Below, piece after piece: positions 8,492 through 16,211 of a DNA stretch of 64,000 nucleotides. Source of the stretch: an uncultured Clostridia bacterium (GTDB lineage: Bacteria > Bacillota > Clostridia > Oscillospirales > Acutalibacteraceae); contig CAMNXD010000001.1 in the NCBI GenBank assembly GCA_946566955.1, positions 124,001 to 188,000 on the forward strand, read 5' to 3'. The notes under the pieces are model-generated. The model was not told the origin of the DNA. It ran no database searches and worked only from the letters and a program-made list of their open reading frames with translations. The position numbers and the translations under genes were made by a program. Each line of letters starts with the position of its first letter. Positions within the stretch are counted from its first letter, which is position 1.

Positions 8492-9674
8492 TTAGATAAA
8501 TTTTCTCTTGACGAGGGCATAAAGTTACTCCACCAGTTTCTGTTACTAATACCATTTCTTCAATAGAACCTCCATTTTTAATTTGTATTCTTGGTTCTAT
8601 AGTGTATACTCCATTTTTTTGTAGATTAAGTCCAGAGCGTTTGTGACCTTGTGGGGAGATACTAGTACCCGGGCTATGAGCCAGTTCTCCTACGGGATGT
8701 CCTGTTGCGTGATTGTAATTAGGGTATCCTTTTTCTGTAATAGCGTTTCTAACTATTTTATCTATTTCATATCCTTTAACGCCAGGTTTGCAATTTTTTA
8801 TACCTAGTTCAACAGCGTTATAAAGCGTACTAAAAATATCTTGTACATCATTGGGTGCTGTGCGTTCGTTTCGTTTAAGGGCATATCCCATGCGTTGCAG
8901 GTCACTTGAATACTTTTTGCCACTTTTTAAATGTATTTTTACTCCAAAGTCCATATATACAGTGTATCCTGGACGCAGAATATCATTGCTCGGGCCGGTA
9001 TGTCCGCCTTTTTTTATGTTAGGTCCTACTAAAACTATAGGGCAAAGTTGTTTCTCCCAAGAAAATTCTTCGTAGACAATTCCGTATTTTTTAAAGTATG
9101 GAGGCTTAAATTTAAATATGCTGTGTACTAAATTTAAAATTTGATTTTCAGTCATGCCAATTTTTATTCTTTTAAAGGAAGTTTTTAGTATTTCCGATGC
9201 TCTTACCGCTGCAAGACGTAAATAAAATATGTCGTCTTCACTTTTAGTGTCAAGTAGGGAATAGATTAAAAAATCGCTTGAAGCAAATACGGGAGCAGGT
9301 TTTCCGCTTTGCTTGTAGAGTCTTAGTATGTTATCGGTTATAAATCTGTATGTTCCGTATCCGAGGACGTCTATTTGAGAATCCATTTTATCTGAATAGT
9401 TAAGATATATTTTTTGAGGGAAATTAAGTGTTTTAAGTATATTTCTCATATTTTCTAAAAGTGAGTTTTCTCCGCCATAAGTTAATAATTCTCCGTCAAA
9501 ATATTTTACGTTTTCTTGATCCAAGCTATGGGAAATCAAGAAATTTTTTTTATTGCTTAGTACGCATAAAGCGGGTACAATTGTTTTATCTGTTACGAAT
9601 TTAGAAAAATAAGGGTCACAATTTTCGCTGCTATACATAATCCATACTGCGTTTTCATCAATTAAATTTTTCAT
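8484..9674 (-). CDS. M24-family metallopeptidase (Xaa-Pro aminopeptidase-like)
   Basis: 396 aa with the two-domain layout of Xaa-Pro peptidases: a creatinase-like N-terminal half and a pita-bread catalytic half. The five metal ligands can be seen: Asp in VYMDFGV, Asp in SSDLQR, His in ATGHPVGE, Glu in TIEPRI and Glu in SIEEMV. ATG at 9674 behind AGGAGA. It is convergent with the radical SAM gene and overlaps its end by 8 bases. It could trim peptides with Xaa-Pro bonds, such as the AYGGP peptides nearby, but general peptide turnover is equally possible. Confidence 0.87.
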   Translation of the reverse strand: MKNLIDENAVWIMYSSENCDPYFSKFVTDKTIVPALCVLSNKKNFLISHSLDQENVKYFDGELLTYGGENSLLENMRNILKTLNFPQKIYLNYSDKMDSQIDVLGYGTYRFITDNILRLYKQSGKPAPVFASSDFLIYSLLDTKSEDDIFYLRLAAVRASEILKTSFKRIKIGMTENQILNLVHSIFKFKPPYFKKYGIVYEEFSWEKQLCPIVLVGPNIKKGGHTGPSNDILRPGYTVYMDFGVKIHLKSGKKYSSDLQRMGYALKRNERTAPNDVQDIFSTLYNAVELGIKNCKPGVKGYEIDKIVRNAITEKGYPNYNHATGHPVGELAHSPGTSISPQGHKRSGLNLQKNGVYTIEPRIQIKNGGSIEEMVLVTETGGVTLCPRQEKIYLIR

Positions 9675-9769
9675 AGCTATATCTCCTAATTAAAATAAAA
9701 TTTAGTATATTTTATGATAAATTCCCTATAGCTATTATACTATTTAAAATTTCAAAAGGAGGATTTTTA

Positions 9770-10321
9770 ATAAAAAAAATATTTCATATAGTAGAAAGTG
9801 CATGTGCCGTTTCGCTAAGTTTGATGTTAGAAAGATTAATATTAATGCGTATGCCTTTCGGGGGGAGCATTACGCTTGGAAGCTCTTTACCACTGATATT
9901 ACTTTCCGCTCGACGAGGAACTAAAACAGGTTTTTTTGCTTCTATTATATATTCTATAGTCCATATTTTTTTGTCGTTTAAGATACCGCCCGTAAAGACG
10001 CTTTTTTCTTTTATTTTTATTTTACTTCTCGACTACTTTTTGCCGAATGCTATTCTTGGCGTTAGCTTTTTATTTGGAAAGAGAATAAAGAGTAAAAACT
10101 TTAAGCTTTATTTTTCGACGGTGCTATCATTTGCGCTGAGATGGCTGATTTCAATTATTTCAGGAGTGATTTTTTGGAGTGATTATATTCCTTTTAATAT
10201 GGGGATTTGGTGCTACTCGATAATATATACTGGTCTTTATACTATTCCGGAGTGTTTGATAACGGTATTAATCTTTAAACATTTACTTAAGTTTTATAGC
10301 TTTTCACAACTTTTTGATTAA
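9770..10321 (+). CDS. thiT: Thiamine ECF transporter substrate-binding subunit ThiT
   Basis: Integral membrane S-component that binds thiamine for an energy-coupling-factor importer; about 183 aa and six helices. Family marks are MPFGGSITLGS after the first helix, the arginine-rich SARRGTKTG loop and YSIIYTGLYTIPE near the end. An internal TTG 9821/ATG 9824 pair would cut off the first helix. The frame stays open to 9764, and the only strong ribosome site (AAAAGGAGG, ending 9762) points to ATA at 9770 as the start. No TPP riboswitch is visible in the 95-base gap. The shared EcfAAT module must be elsewhere. Confidence 0.85.
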   Translation: MKKIFHIVESACAVSLSLMLERLILMRMPFGGSITLGSSLPLILLSARRGTKTGFFASIIYSIVHIFLSFKIPPVKTLFSFIFILLLDYFLPNAILGVSFLFGKRIKSKNFKLYFSTVLSFALRWLISIISGVIFWSDYIPFNMGIWCYSIIYTGLYTIPECLITVLIFKHLLKFYSFSQLFD

Positions 10322-10353
10322 AAGAATAAGCTACTTAAAAAGGAGTGATATTT

Positions 10354-10917
10354 TTGGCAATAAAAATATTTATAGATCAAGGACATAATCCTCATACGGT
10401 AAATGCAGGGGCGGAAGGTTTTGGCCTTCGTGAACAGGATATAACGTATAACGTTGGTAGATATTTAGCAGAAATACTTAGGACCGACTCAAGATTTGAA
10501 GTCCGAACTTCTCGAAACTCACCTGAAGAAATACTTGGAACAAATAATTCAACAAGTCTAGCTGCGAGAGTAGAAATGGCCAATGAGTGGCCTGCAGACT
10601 ATTTTTTAAGTATTCATGTAAACGCTAATACGGACCCTAATATAAATGGAACTGAAGTTTATGTGTTTCAGGAATACACTCAGTCGTACTATCTTGGAGA
10701 GTATATCTTAGGTAGTATAGTAAAGAGGGTAAAAACCAAAGACAATGGTGTGAGAGTTAGACCTTCTCTTTACGTTTTAAGAAATGTATTCATGCCAGCA
10801 GTGTTAATAGAGCTCGCTTATATTACTAATCCACAAGACGCTGAAAAACTTAGAAATGATCAATATCAATTTGCTTTTGCAATTTATGAAGGTCTTCTCG
10901 AATATTTTGGGTTTTAA
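10354..10917 (+). CDS. N-acetylmuramoyl-L-alanine amidase (Amidase_3/CwlD-like)
   Basis: Zinc amidase that removes stem peptides from muramic acid in peptidoglycan; about 187 aa. Catalytic-domain marks: DQGHN (first zinc His), GLREQDITYNVG (zinc Glu), SIHVNANT (second zinc His) and VLIELAYITNPQDAEKL (catalytic Glu). No signal peptide is visible, so it may act as a released or mother-cell enzyme. TTG at 10354 is preferred because AAAAGGAG ends at about 10345; GTG at 10345 would sit on top of the ribosome site. It may serve spore cortex formation, as CwlD does, but that is inference. Confidence 0.88.
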   Translation: MAIKIFIDQGHNPHTVNAGAEGFGLREQDITYNVGRYLAEILRTDSRFEVRTSRNSPEEILGTNNSTSLAARVEMANEWPADYFLSIHVNANTDPNINGTEVYVFQEYTQSYYLGEYILGSIVKRVKTKDNGVRVRPSLYVLRNVFMPAVLIELAYITNPQDAEKLRNDQYQFAFAIYEGLLEYFGF

Positions 10918-10949
10918 AACTTCTTAAGCTAAACTTTTTGAAAAAAACT

Positions 10950-10979
10950 TTGACAAACTCTAAACGAATTTGATATAAT
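10950..10979 (+). promoter_or_regulatory. Promoter upstream of tRNA-Arg
   Basis: TTGACA at 10950-10955 and TATAAT at 10974-10979 with an 18-base spacer. The tRNA begins about 125 bases further on, so the precursor has a long 5' leader in which I see no known RNA structure. Confidence 0.7.
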
Positions 10980-11103
10980 TAAAAAAATAATTGGTTTTAG
11001 TGGCCACATTTTATTGATGCAATAGCTTAGTAATGACCTTATGGTAAGTTTAATATACTATTTCTCTTTTAAGGACAAGCTAAAAATCAAGAAAAATTAA
11101 TAT

Positions 11104-11180
11104 GCGTTTGTACCTCAGTTGGATAGAGGGTCCGCCTCCTAAGCGGAACGTCGCGCGTTCGAATCGCGCCAAGCGCACCA
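11104..11180 (+). tRNA. tRNA-Arg (CCT anticodon)
   Basis: Cloverleaf of 77 bases with encoded CCA. Acceptor GCGTTTG pairs with CAAGCGC (one G-T). The anticodon stem is TCCGC/GCGGA around loop CTCCTAA, giving CCT, which reads AGG. The T arm is GCGCG-TTCGAAT-CGCGC. Confidence 0.95.
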
Positions 11181-11286
11181 AAAAATTTTGCAAGTATAGT
11201 AGAGTATTACAAAAAATAATTTTCATTTGACTTTATTTTCTCATTTTAGCATGATAATTATAAAAATGAGGAGGTAGAACTTAAAT

Positions 11287-11820
11287 ATGATTGAAGAGCG
11301 TATAAGTCGAAAGGAAATTTTCAAAGGGGATGTTGTTTCGCTTTGCGTTGATAAGGTCATGCTACCGAATAAGAAGGTGGCCACGCGCGAAGTTGTAAAT
11401 CATAGAGGAGCAGTTTGTATAGCGCCTGTAACTCGTGATAATGAACTCGTATTTATTAAGCAGTTTAGATATTCTTGTAATAAAATCTTTTTAGAGCTTC
11501 CGGCAGGTAAGTTAGAAGCAAAAGATTCCTCTTTACTAGAATGCGCTAAAAGAGAACTCTTTGAAGAGACGGGAATAATAGGCAAGGATTATATTGCTCT
11601 TGGTAAAATTTATACTTCTCCAGGATTTTGCTCTGAAATAATTTATATTTTTACTTGCATAGTTGACCGGTATGAAAATCCGCACCCCGACGAAGATGAA
11701 TTTATTGAAGTGATTAAGCTTCCTTTTGAGAAGGCTAAAAGTATGATTTTAGCTGGAGAAATTGAAGATGCTAAAACTCAGTCAGCAATTTTAAAATTGA
11801 TTTTGAAAGGAAAAATTTAA
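11287..11820 (+). CDS. nudF: ADP-ribose pyrophosphatase (NUDIX)
   Basis: 177 aa NUDIX hydrolase that cleaves ADP-ribose to AMP and ribose 5-phosphate. The Nudix box begins at GKLEAKDS and continues through CAKRELFEETG (about residues 76-98), matching GX5EX7REUXEEXGU. The preceding ELPAG and the SPGFCSE motif behind the box fit the ADP-ribose subgroup. ATG 11287 behind GAGGAGGTAG. The frameshifted pyrophosphatase gene starts immediately at its stop codon, so they were or are co-transcribed. Confidence 0.9.
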   Translation: MIEERISRKEIFKGDVVSLCVDKVMLPNKKVATREVVNHRGAVCIAPVTRDNELVFIKQFRYSCNKIFLELPAGKLEAKDSSLLECAKRELFEETGIIGKDYIALGKIYTSPGFCSEIIYIFTCIVDRYENPHPDEDEFIEVIKLPFEKAKSMILAGEIEDAKTQSAILKLILKGKI

Positions 11821-12172
11821 ATGAAGTTTGATAGAGAATTTTGGGATAAATGCCAGAAGTTGGTGGATGAATCTGAAATAATTATTGATAGACCCAAAGG
11901 ATCAAGACATCCTCGTTTTTATGAAGCTGTTTACCCCCTTAAATTATGGCTATCTTAAAGGAACGCAGTCAATGGACGGCGAAGGAATTGACGTGTTTTT
12001 GGGAGAAAGCGGCAATAAAGACGTAAAAGGAATTTTATGTACTATAGATACTATGAAAAGGGATTCAGAAATTAAAATTCTAATTGGACTTACAAAGGAA
12101 GAAATGGGAATCGCTTATGAATTTTTAAATACGAGCAAATTTATGAAGTGTATTTTTATTGAAAGACGATAA
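11821..12172 (+). pseudogene. Inorganic pyrophosphatase homolog, frameshifted
   Basis: Two frames together give one protein of about 117 aa. The first starts at ATG 11821 (MKFDREFWDKCQKLVDES...) and runs to a C5 tract in TTTACCCCCTTA near 11933. The second continues from there with LNYGYLKGTQSMDGEGIDVF to the stop at 12170. Joined, they read IIDRPKGSRHPRF...VYPLNYGYLKGT...DGEGIDVF, the pattern of a small clostridial inorganic pyrophosphatase family. Removing one C restores the frame. Either the gene is broken, or the homopolymer count is a sequencing error. It lies directly after nudF and four bases before the next gene. Confidence 0.75.
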
Positions 12173-12175
12173 AAA

Positions 12176-13402
12176 ATGAATTCAAATGTAAATTTTAAAA
12201 GAAGAGGTATTTGGAGAGTTTTATTTATTTTGATGGTAGTTTTGCAAGCTTTCGAAATTGTTTTCGGTTTAAGGTATTTTAATAATACATATAATAAAGA
12301 CTTATTCTTATATCTTTTAAATAACCGCTCAGTAGATTTAAAGATTTTGAATACTGAAGATTACGATGTGTTTTTTACAGGGGAGTGTCACGCTACTTGC
12401 AAAAACTATGACGTTCAGCTTAGATTTATAAAATACCTTTCGGAAAAAGCTGATTTAAAATATATTTTTGCAGAGGATTTTCCCTCTAGTTCATACATAA
12501 TTAATTTTTATTTACAAACCGGTGATAACTCTGAGCTCGAGGAGTATCTTAAAAACCTTAAAGGTACCTACGGAGGAACCAATGAATTTCGCGAGTATTT
12601 AGTAAAACTTTACGAATTTAATAAATCTCTTCCAGAAGACAAAAAGTTGACTTATATAGGACTTGACATTGAACATCAAGAGGAAAACGCTAAAAATTAT
12701 CTACTTAAATTAACCGAAAAAAGCAGCAAACTTCGAAGCAAAATTTTCTCTTCAAGCGATGAATTATTATCTATTGAGATTTTAAGAAATATTTCTGAAG
12801 ATATAAAATTAAATTCCGATTTTTATAAAAAGGAGCTTGGGGACAATCTATTTAAATTTGAGTATTTGCTTGGAAATTTCATAAAAGGATGGGATTATTG
12901 TAACAGTAGTGAAAACGGACTTGAAAGCGATGTAATGCGAGAAAATAGCATTATTGAAAATTTTAAAAAAGTTTACAATTATTTTCCTAAAGGAAAGTTT
13001 TATGGTCAGTGGGGCAATAGCCACGCAGCATTGTCTGATAGTGTTGAAAAAAAGTCGGTGAGGTTTGCAGCGCAGCTTCAAAATAGCAAGGATTCTCCTG
13101 TTAAGGGTAGGGTTTGCTCCACGATGATTTTATATTTAAATTCGCAAAGGATGAATAGGGGAAACGGTAGCTCTGAGGAATTATTTTTCCCTATAACGGA
13201 CACGAAAAAAGAATTATCTACGATTAAACTTCTTTCTAAAGGAGATTTTACATTTTTTAAGCTTGATGGTGGTAAAAGCCCTTTTAAAAGCCAGCTGTAC
13301 TTTTTCTTTCCGGCAGAAGTGGGGAACGTTTTGACTACAGATGTTTGTCAGTATATAATACTTTTAAGAAATTCTTCGGCATGCACTCAAATAAATACTT
13401 AG
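12176..13402 (+). CDS. Membrane-anchored EreA/ChaN-like protein
   Basis: 408 aa with one N-terminal membrane helix (VLFILMVVLQAFEIVFGL) and an extracytoplasmic domain. Motifs recall the erythromycin esterase/ChaN-like superfamily: FTGECHATCKNYDVQLRF, IFAEDFPSS, TYIGLDIEH and FYGQWGNSHA, with paired His/Glu positions. The true reaction is unknown; members of this fold include macrolide esterases and haem- or iron-handling proteins. ATG 12176 lies 4 bases after the broken pyrophosphatase frame and lacks a strong ribosome site, suggesting coupled translation. It starts the accessory stretch that ends near 18075. Confidence 0.5.
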   Translation: MNSNVNFKRRGIWRVLFILMVVLQAFEIVFGLRYFNNTYNKDLFLYLLNNRSVDLKILNTEDYDVFFTGECHATCKNYDVQLRFIKYLSEKADLKYIFAEDFPSSSYIINFYLQTGDNSELEEYLKNLKGTYGGTNEFREYLVKLYEFNKSLPEDKKLTYIGLDIEHQEENAKNYLLKLTEKSSKLRSKIFSSSDELLSIEILRNISEDIKLNSDFYKKELGDNLFKFEYLLGNFIKGWDYCNSSENGLESDVMRENSIIENFKKVYNYFPKGKFYGQWGNSHAALSDSVEKKSVRFAAQLQNSKDSPVKGRVCSTMILYLNSQRMNRGNGSSEELFFPITDTKKELSTIKLLSKGDFTFFKLDGGKSPFKSQLYFFFPAEVGNVLTTDVCQYIILLRNSSACTQINT

Positions 13403-13435
13403 AGCATTAAACAAATACTTATAACTCTTGGATTC

Positions 13436-13797
13436 TAGAAAACGCCGAAGCTTAAGCTTACCGTGAAGAAATTGAGGGAAAGATGAAATCTGAAAGCGAT
13501 TTAGAATAAAATTTAAAACACCTCGGATTTAAGGGCAGCTTTACTCCTTACATAGTAGTAGAAAAATTTCGCCGCAGTTTTATATATAAAGAATATGAGA
13601 TTTCAATTGATGAAGTTAAAGGTCTTGGAGACTTTATTAAAGTAGAATATAAAGGAAATGACCAAAATATAGATAAAGTTTTAAGCTTTTTAGAAATCAT
13701 TTTAAAAGAGTTTCCGGCAAATGTTGGTGCAAAAGATTATAAAGGCTATGATTTTAAAATACTTAACCTAAAGCATTCTAAGGTAATGCAAAAATAA
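13436..13797 (+). pseudogene. CYTH-domain (class IV adenylate cyclase-like) remnant
   Basis: No intact open frame covers this stretch, but one frame reads YREEIEGKMKSESDLE, a TAA at 13507-13509, then NLKHLGFKG...VVEKFRRSF, EISIDEVKGLGDFIKVEYKG and on to a stop at 13795. The segment VEKxRRSF...ISIDEVKGLGDFIKVE is the second half of a CYTH triphosphate tunnel domain (CyaB/thiamine-triphosphatase type). The N-terminal half with the ExExK motif is missing. Loss of the start, an internal stop and the truncation make it a pseudogene. Confidence 0.7.
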
Positions 13798-13803
13798 GAT
13801 TTT

Positions 13804-15335
13804 TTATTTATCGTAATTTATTGCGCTTAATTTCTTATAAAAGTGATTAAGCTCCATCATACATTCATTTTTTATTTTACTGATTTGCTCTGGCAATTTT
13901 ACTTCGGGAGGTAATTTTTTACTTTTCTTATAATTAATTTTAGTTTTTACATCATGAGGATTTTTTAAAACTATATAAAGATACCCCTCATGTTCAAAAG
14001 CATCTAAAACAAGATAACCATGTGCCGCACCTATGCCAGATTTAGTTTTTGAAATTTTAAGCTTTTTTTCGAAATCAACTGTTTCTAAAATAAATTTTTT
14101 TCGCATCTCGTCTGTAACTTTAGGGGTGCCTAAATCCGCTAAATTTAATTTGTGATCTTTTAGCCATTTTTCATATGTTTCTTTTTTTAGAGAGTCTTTA
14201 AGAGTTAAATCATCTATGGTGTCTAGTGGATTTACTTTCAATGATTTGGCAAGTTGAATTGTAGTAAATGCAATCTCGTTATTGTCAGTTTTGGGTAAGC
14301 CCGTATTAGATAACATAGAAGTTGCTACTAAAGGATTTACACCTTTAAAACCTGCTGTAATTATTTTCCCTGAATTTAATTTCTTTTGGATTTTATCGTA
14401 AATTTTTAATGCTTCAGGAGAATATTTACCTTGAAACGCTTTAATGCCTGAAATATCAACGCCTTTAAAATTTTGATATTCTTGTTTAAGTTTTTCATCT
14501 AGATCTGGGATTAATTTTGTTATATCCATATTTGCATTTGCAAAAATTTTTTGCTTGGATTTGGCACCTGTTAAATAGGTTAACGTTACCGAAGGAATGC
14601 CACCGTCTTTAAACATTGTTCGTAAGTCTGAGTTCTGATCTAGTAAATTTTTTAGTTCCTCCGTTATTGCTTCCTCTACAGTCTCTTCAAGTTCTGAATC
14701 ACTTGGATCTCGACCCAATGGTTGAACATAATATTGTTTAACTTGTTGTTTTATTAATGGACGCATTGAAGTCCTCATACTTTTTTCTATTTGGTCTTTA
14801 TTCTTAATAAGCATACTTTTTAAATGTTTGGCATAAGCGATTTCAATTACAACAGGCCACAAAGCTAAATGGCATGTTTTCCACGCTAGTGCTTCAGCTT
14901 TTGACACAGTATAAAAACTCTTTGAACTTACAGGTTCATATGTTAAGGTAATGGAATTTTCCTTAATTTTGATTTCGGGAGGAGTTTTAGTTTCATATAA
15001 GCCAACTGTAACCTCGTGCTTATTTTTTATCTTTATCAGTTCACTTTGTATAAAATTAGGTCTTTTTTTTAGCAAGTCCCATTAAATTAGTAAGCAAAAA
15101 GCAATCACCAATATCATATTGTTTGAGAGAATAATTTAAATTACTGTAACTACCTTGGTCAATATCTGAAGCTTTTGGAATTTTTTTACCGTTTTCATCA
15201 ACGTTATAAAGAGAATCTTCTAAACTTTGAGTTTTCCAAAGTTCTTTTTTGTTTTTCGAGATTGTTTTGTTGCATCATTTTGAGCTTCCATTTTTGCGAT
15301 TTTTTCAACATTTTTTCTGGATTTTTAATAGTCAT
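13804..15335 (-). pseudogene. Calpain-like cysteine protease with three homopolymer frameshifts
   Basis: The long open part (13804-15075) carries AAHGYLVLDAFEHEGYLYIV and LKNPHD, which match the His and Asn segments of calpain-type (C2) proteases. Upstream in another frame lies LKQYDIGDCFLLTNLMGLA, the calpain Cys segment (QxxxGDCxLL; Cys codon complement of 15101-15103). A third frame upstream starts at ATG 15335 behind AGGAGG. All switches fall in A runs: 15311-15316 (needs +1), 15245-15250 (+1), 15063-15070 (A8, needs -1). Rejoined, the product is about 510 aa, with no signal peptide. It is decayed, rescued by slippage, or mis-sequenced. A secreted host-targeting role is inference. Confidence 0.7.
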
Positions 15336-15605
15336 AAATTTCATCCTCCTACTTAATAATTTTAAAGTGCCTAATTATTTGTTTAAATGTCATATATTAT
15401 TTTATAATAATTAAAATAATTTGTCAATATGCCAACTTTTAGATTTTCTTTTAGGTTTGATTATTTGTTAATTATAAATTGCACCCATAGGTTATAATTT
15501 TAGTGAAATCAACAATATCTTAAAATCACTTGATCATAATATTAAAAACGTAATACTATATCCAAAGGAAAATCCCTAAAATAAAAAAAGATAGGAGAAA
15601 GATGA

Positions 15606-16153
15606 ATGAAAAAATCATCCATAGCAAAATTCTTACTCAACACTATGTTTATTCCAGCAGCTCTAGCAGGAAGCTGCAGAGCTAATCCAGGTGAGTTAGA
15701 AACTTCTTATTTAACTAATAAGAGTGATGAGGGGGGACTGAAACCACTGAAGTTGCTGAAACTACTGAGGCTGCTAAAATTACTGCGACGGCGGAAAAAA
15801 TTGAGGTTATTAAGAAAGCAGCATTAGACCTCAGATTCTACAAATCCACTGAGTCTATCGAGGACATGCGAAGAAAAGTGAAAGAATATCTAGACAAGGT
15901 TAATTTAAATGAGTCAAAAACTTTAAGTGTACCAGGAGCATTATTTATATCAAATAGCAGTCTAATAAATGGAACCCTTTTCTATCCTCTAAAGCAAGAG
16001 CTATCTAAATTAAAAGAAAAAATAATTGTCATTTTTGTTCATGATTTCTGTAGGATTTCTGCAAACTCTCATCGTAAATTGAAAATGCTTAAAAAGATAT
16101 GTCCTGATATAAGAATATTGGAAGGTTATTATTATATTCCATATAACAAGTAG
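15606..16153 (+). pseudogene. Signal-peptide protein, frameshifted paralog of the downstream F-box-like gene
   Basis: ATG 15606 behind AGGAGA gives an export signal ending in IPAALAGSCRANP, almost the same as the next gene. The frame goes wrong at a G6 tract (15731-15736): beyond it the open frame becomes an implausible Leu/Arg/Lys string ending at 15825. The adjacent frame reads TETTEVAETTEAAKITATAE and continues without a stop to 16151. Adding one G joins them into about 182 aa. The end (KIIVIFVHDFCRISANSHR...) resembles KIGVILIDKSYPNLEELK in the neighbour, so they are tandem paralogs. Function unknown. Confidence 0.7.
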
Positions 16154-16211
16154 GATGTTCTGATATATAAAAAGAAGTACTTATAAAAAATATAAATAGG
16201 TGGGAAAACAA

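Noticed and set aside
9675..9769. TPP riboswitch before thiT
   Set aside because: Only 95 bases separate the divergent genes and no CTGAGA or ACCTGA-type core is visible.
15063..15070. Programmed -1 ribosomal frameshift at the A8 run of the calpain-like gene
   Set aside because: The frame needed after the run is +1 (equal to losing one A), not -1, and two more shifts are required upstream. Decay or slippage of RNA polymerase explains it better.
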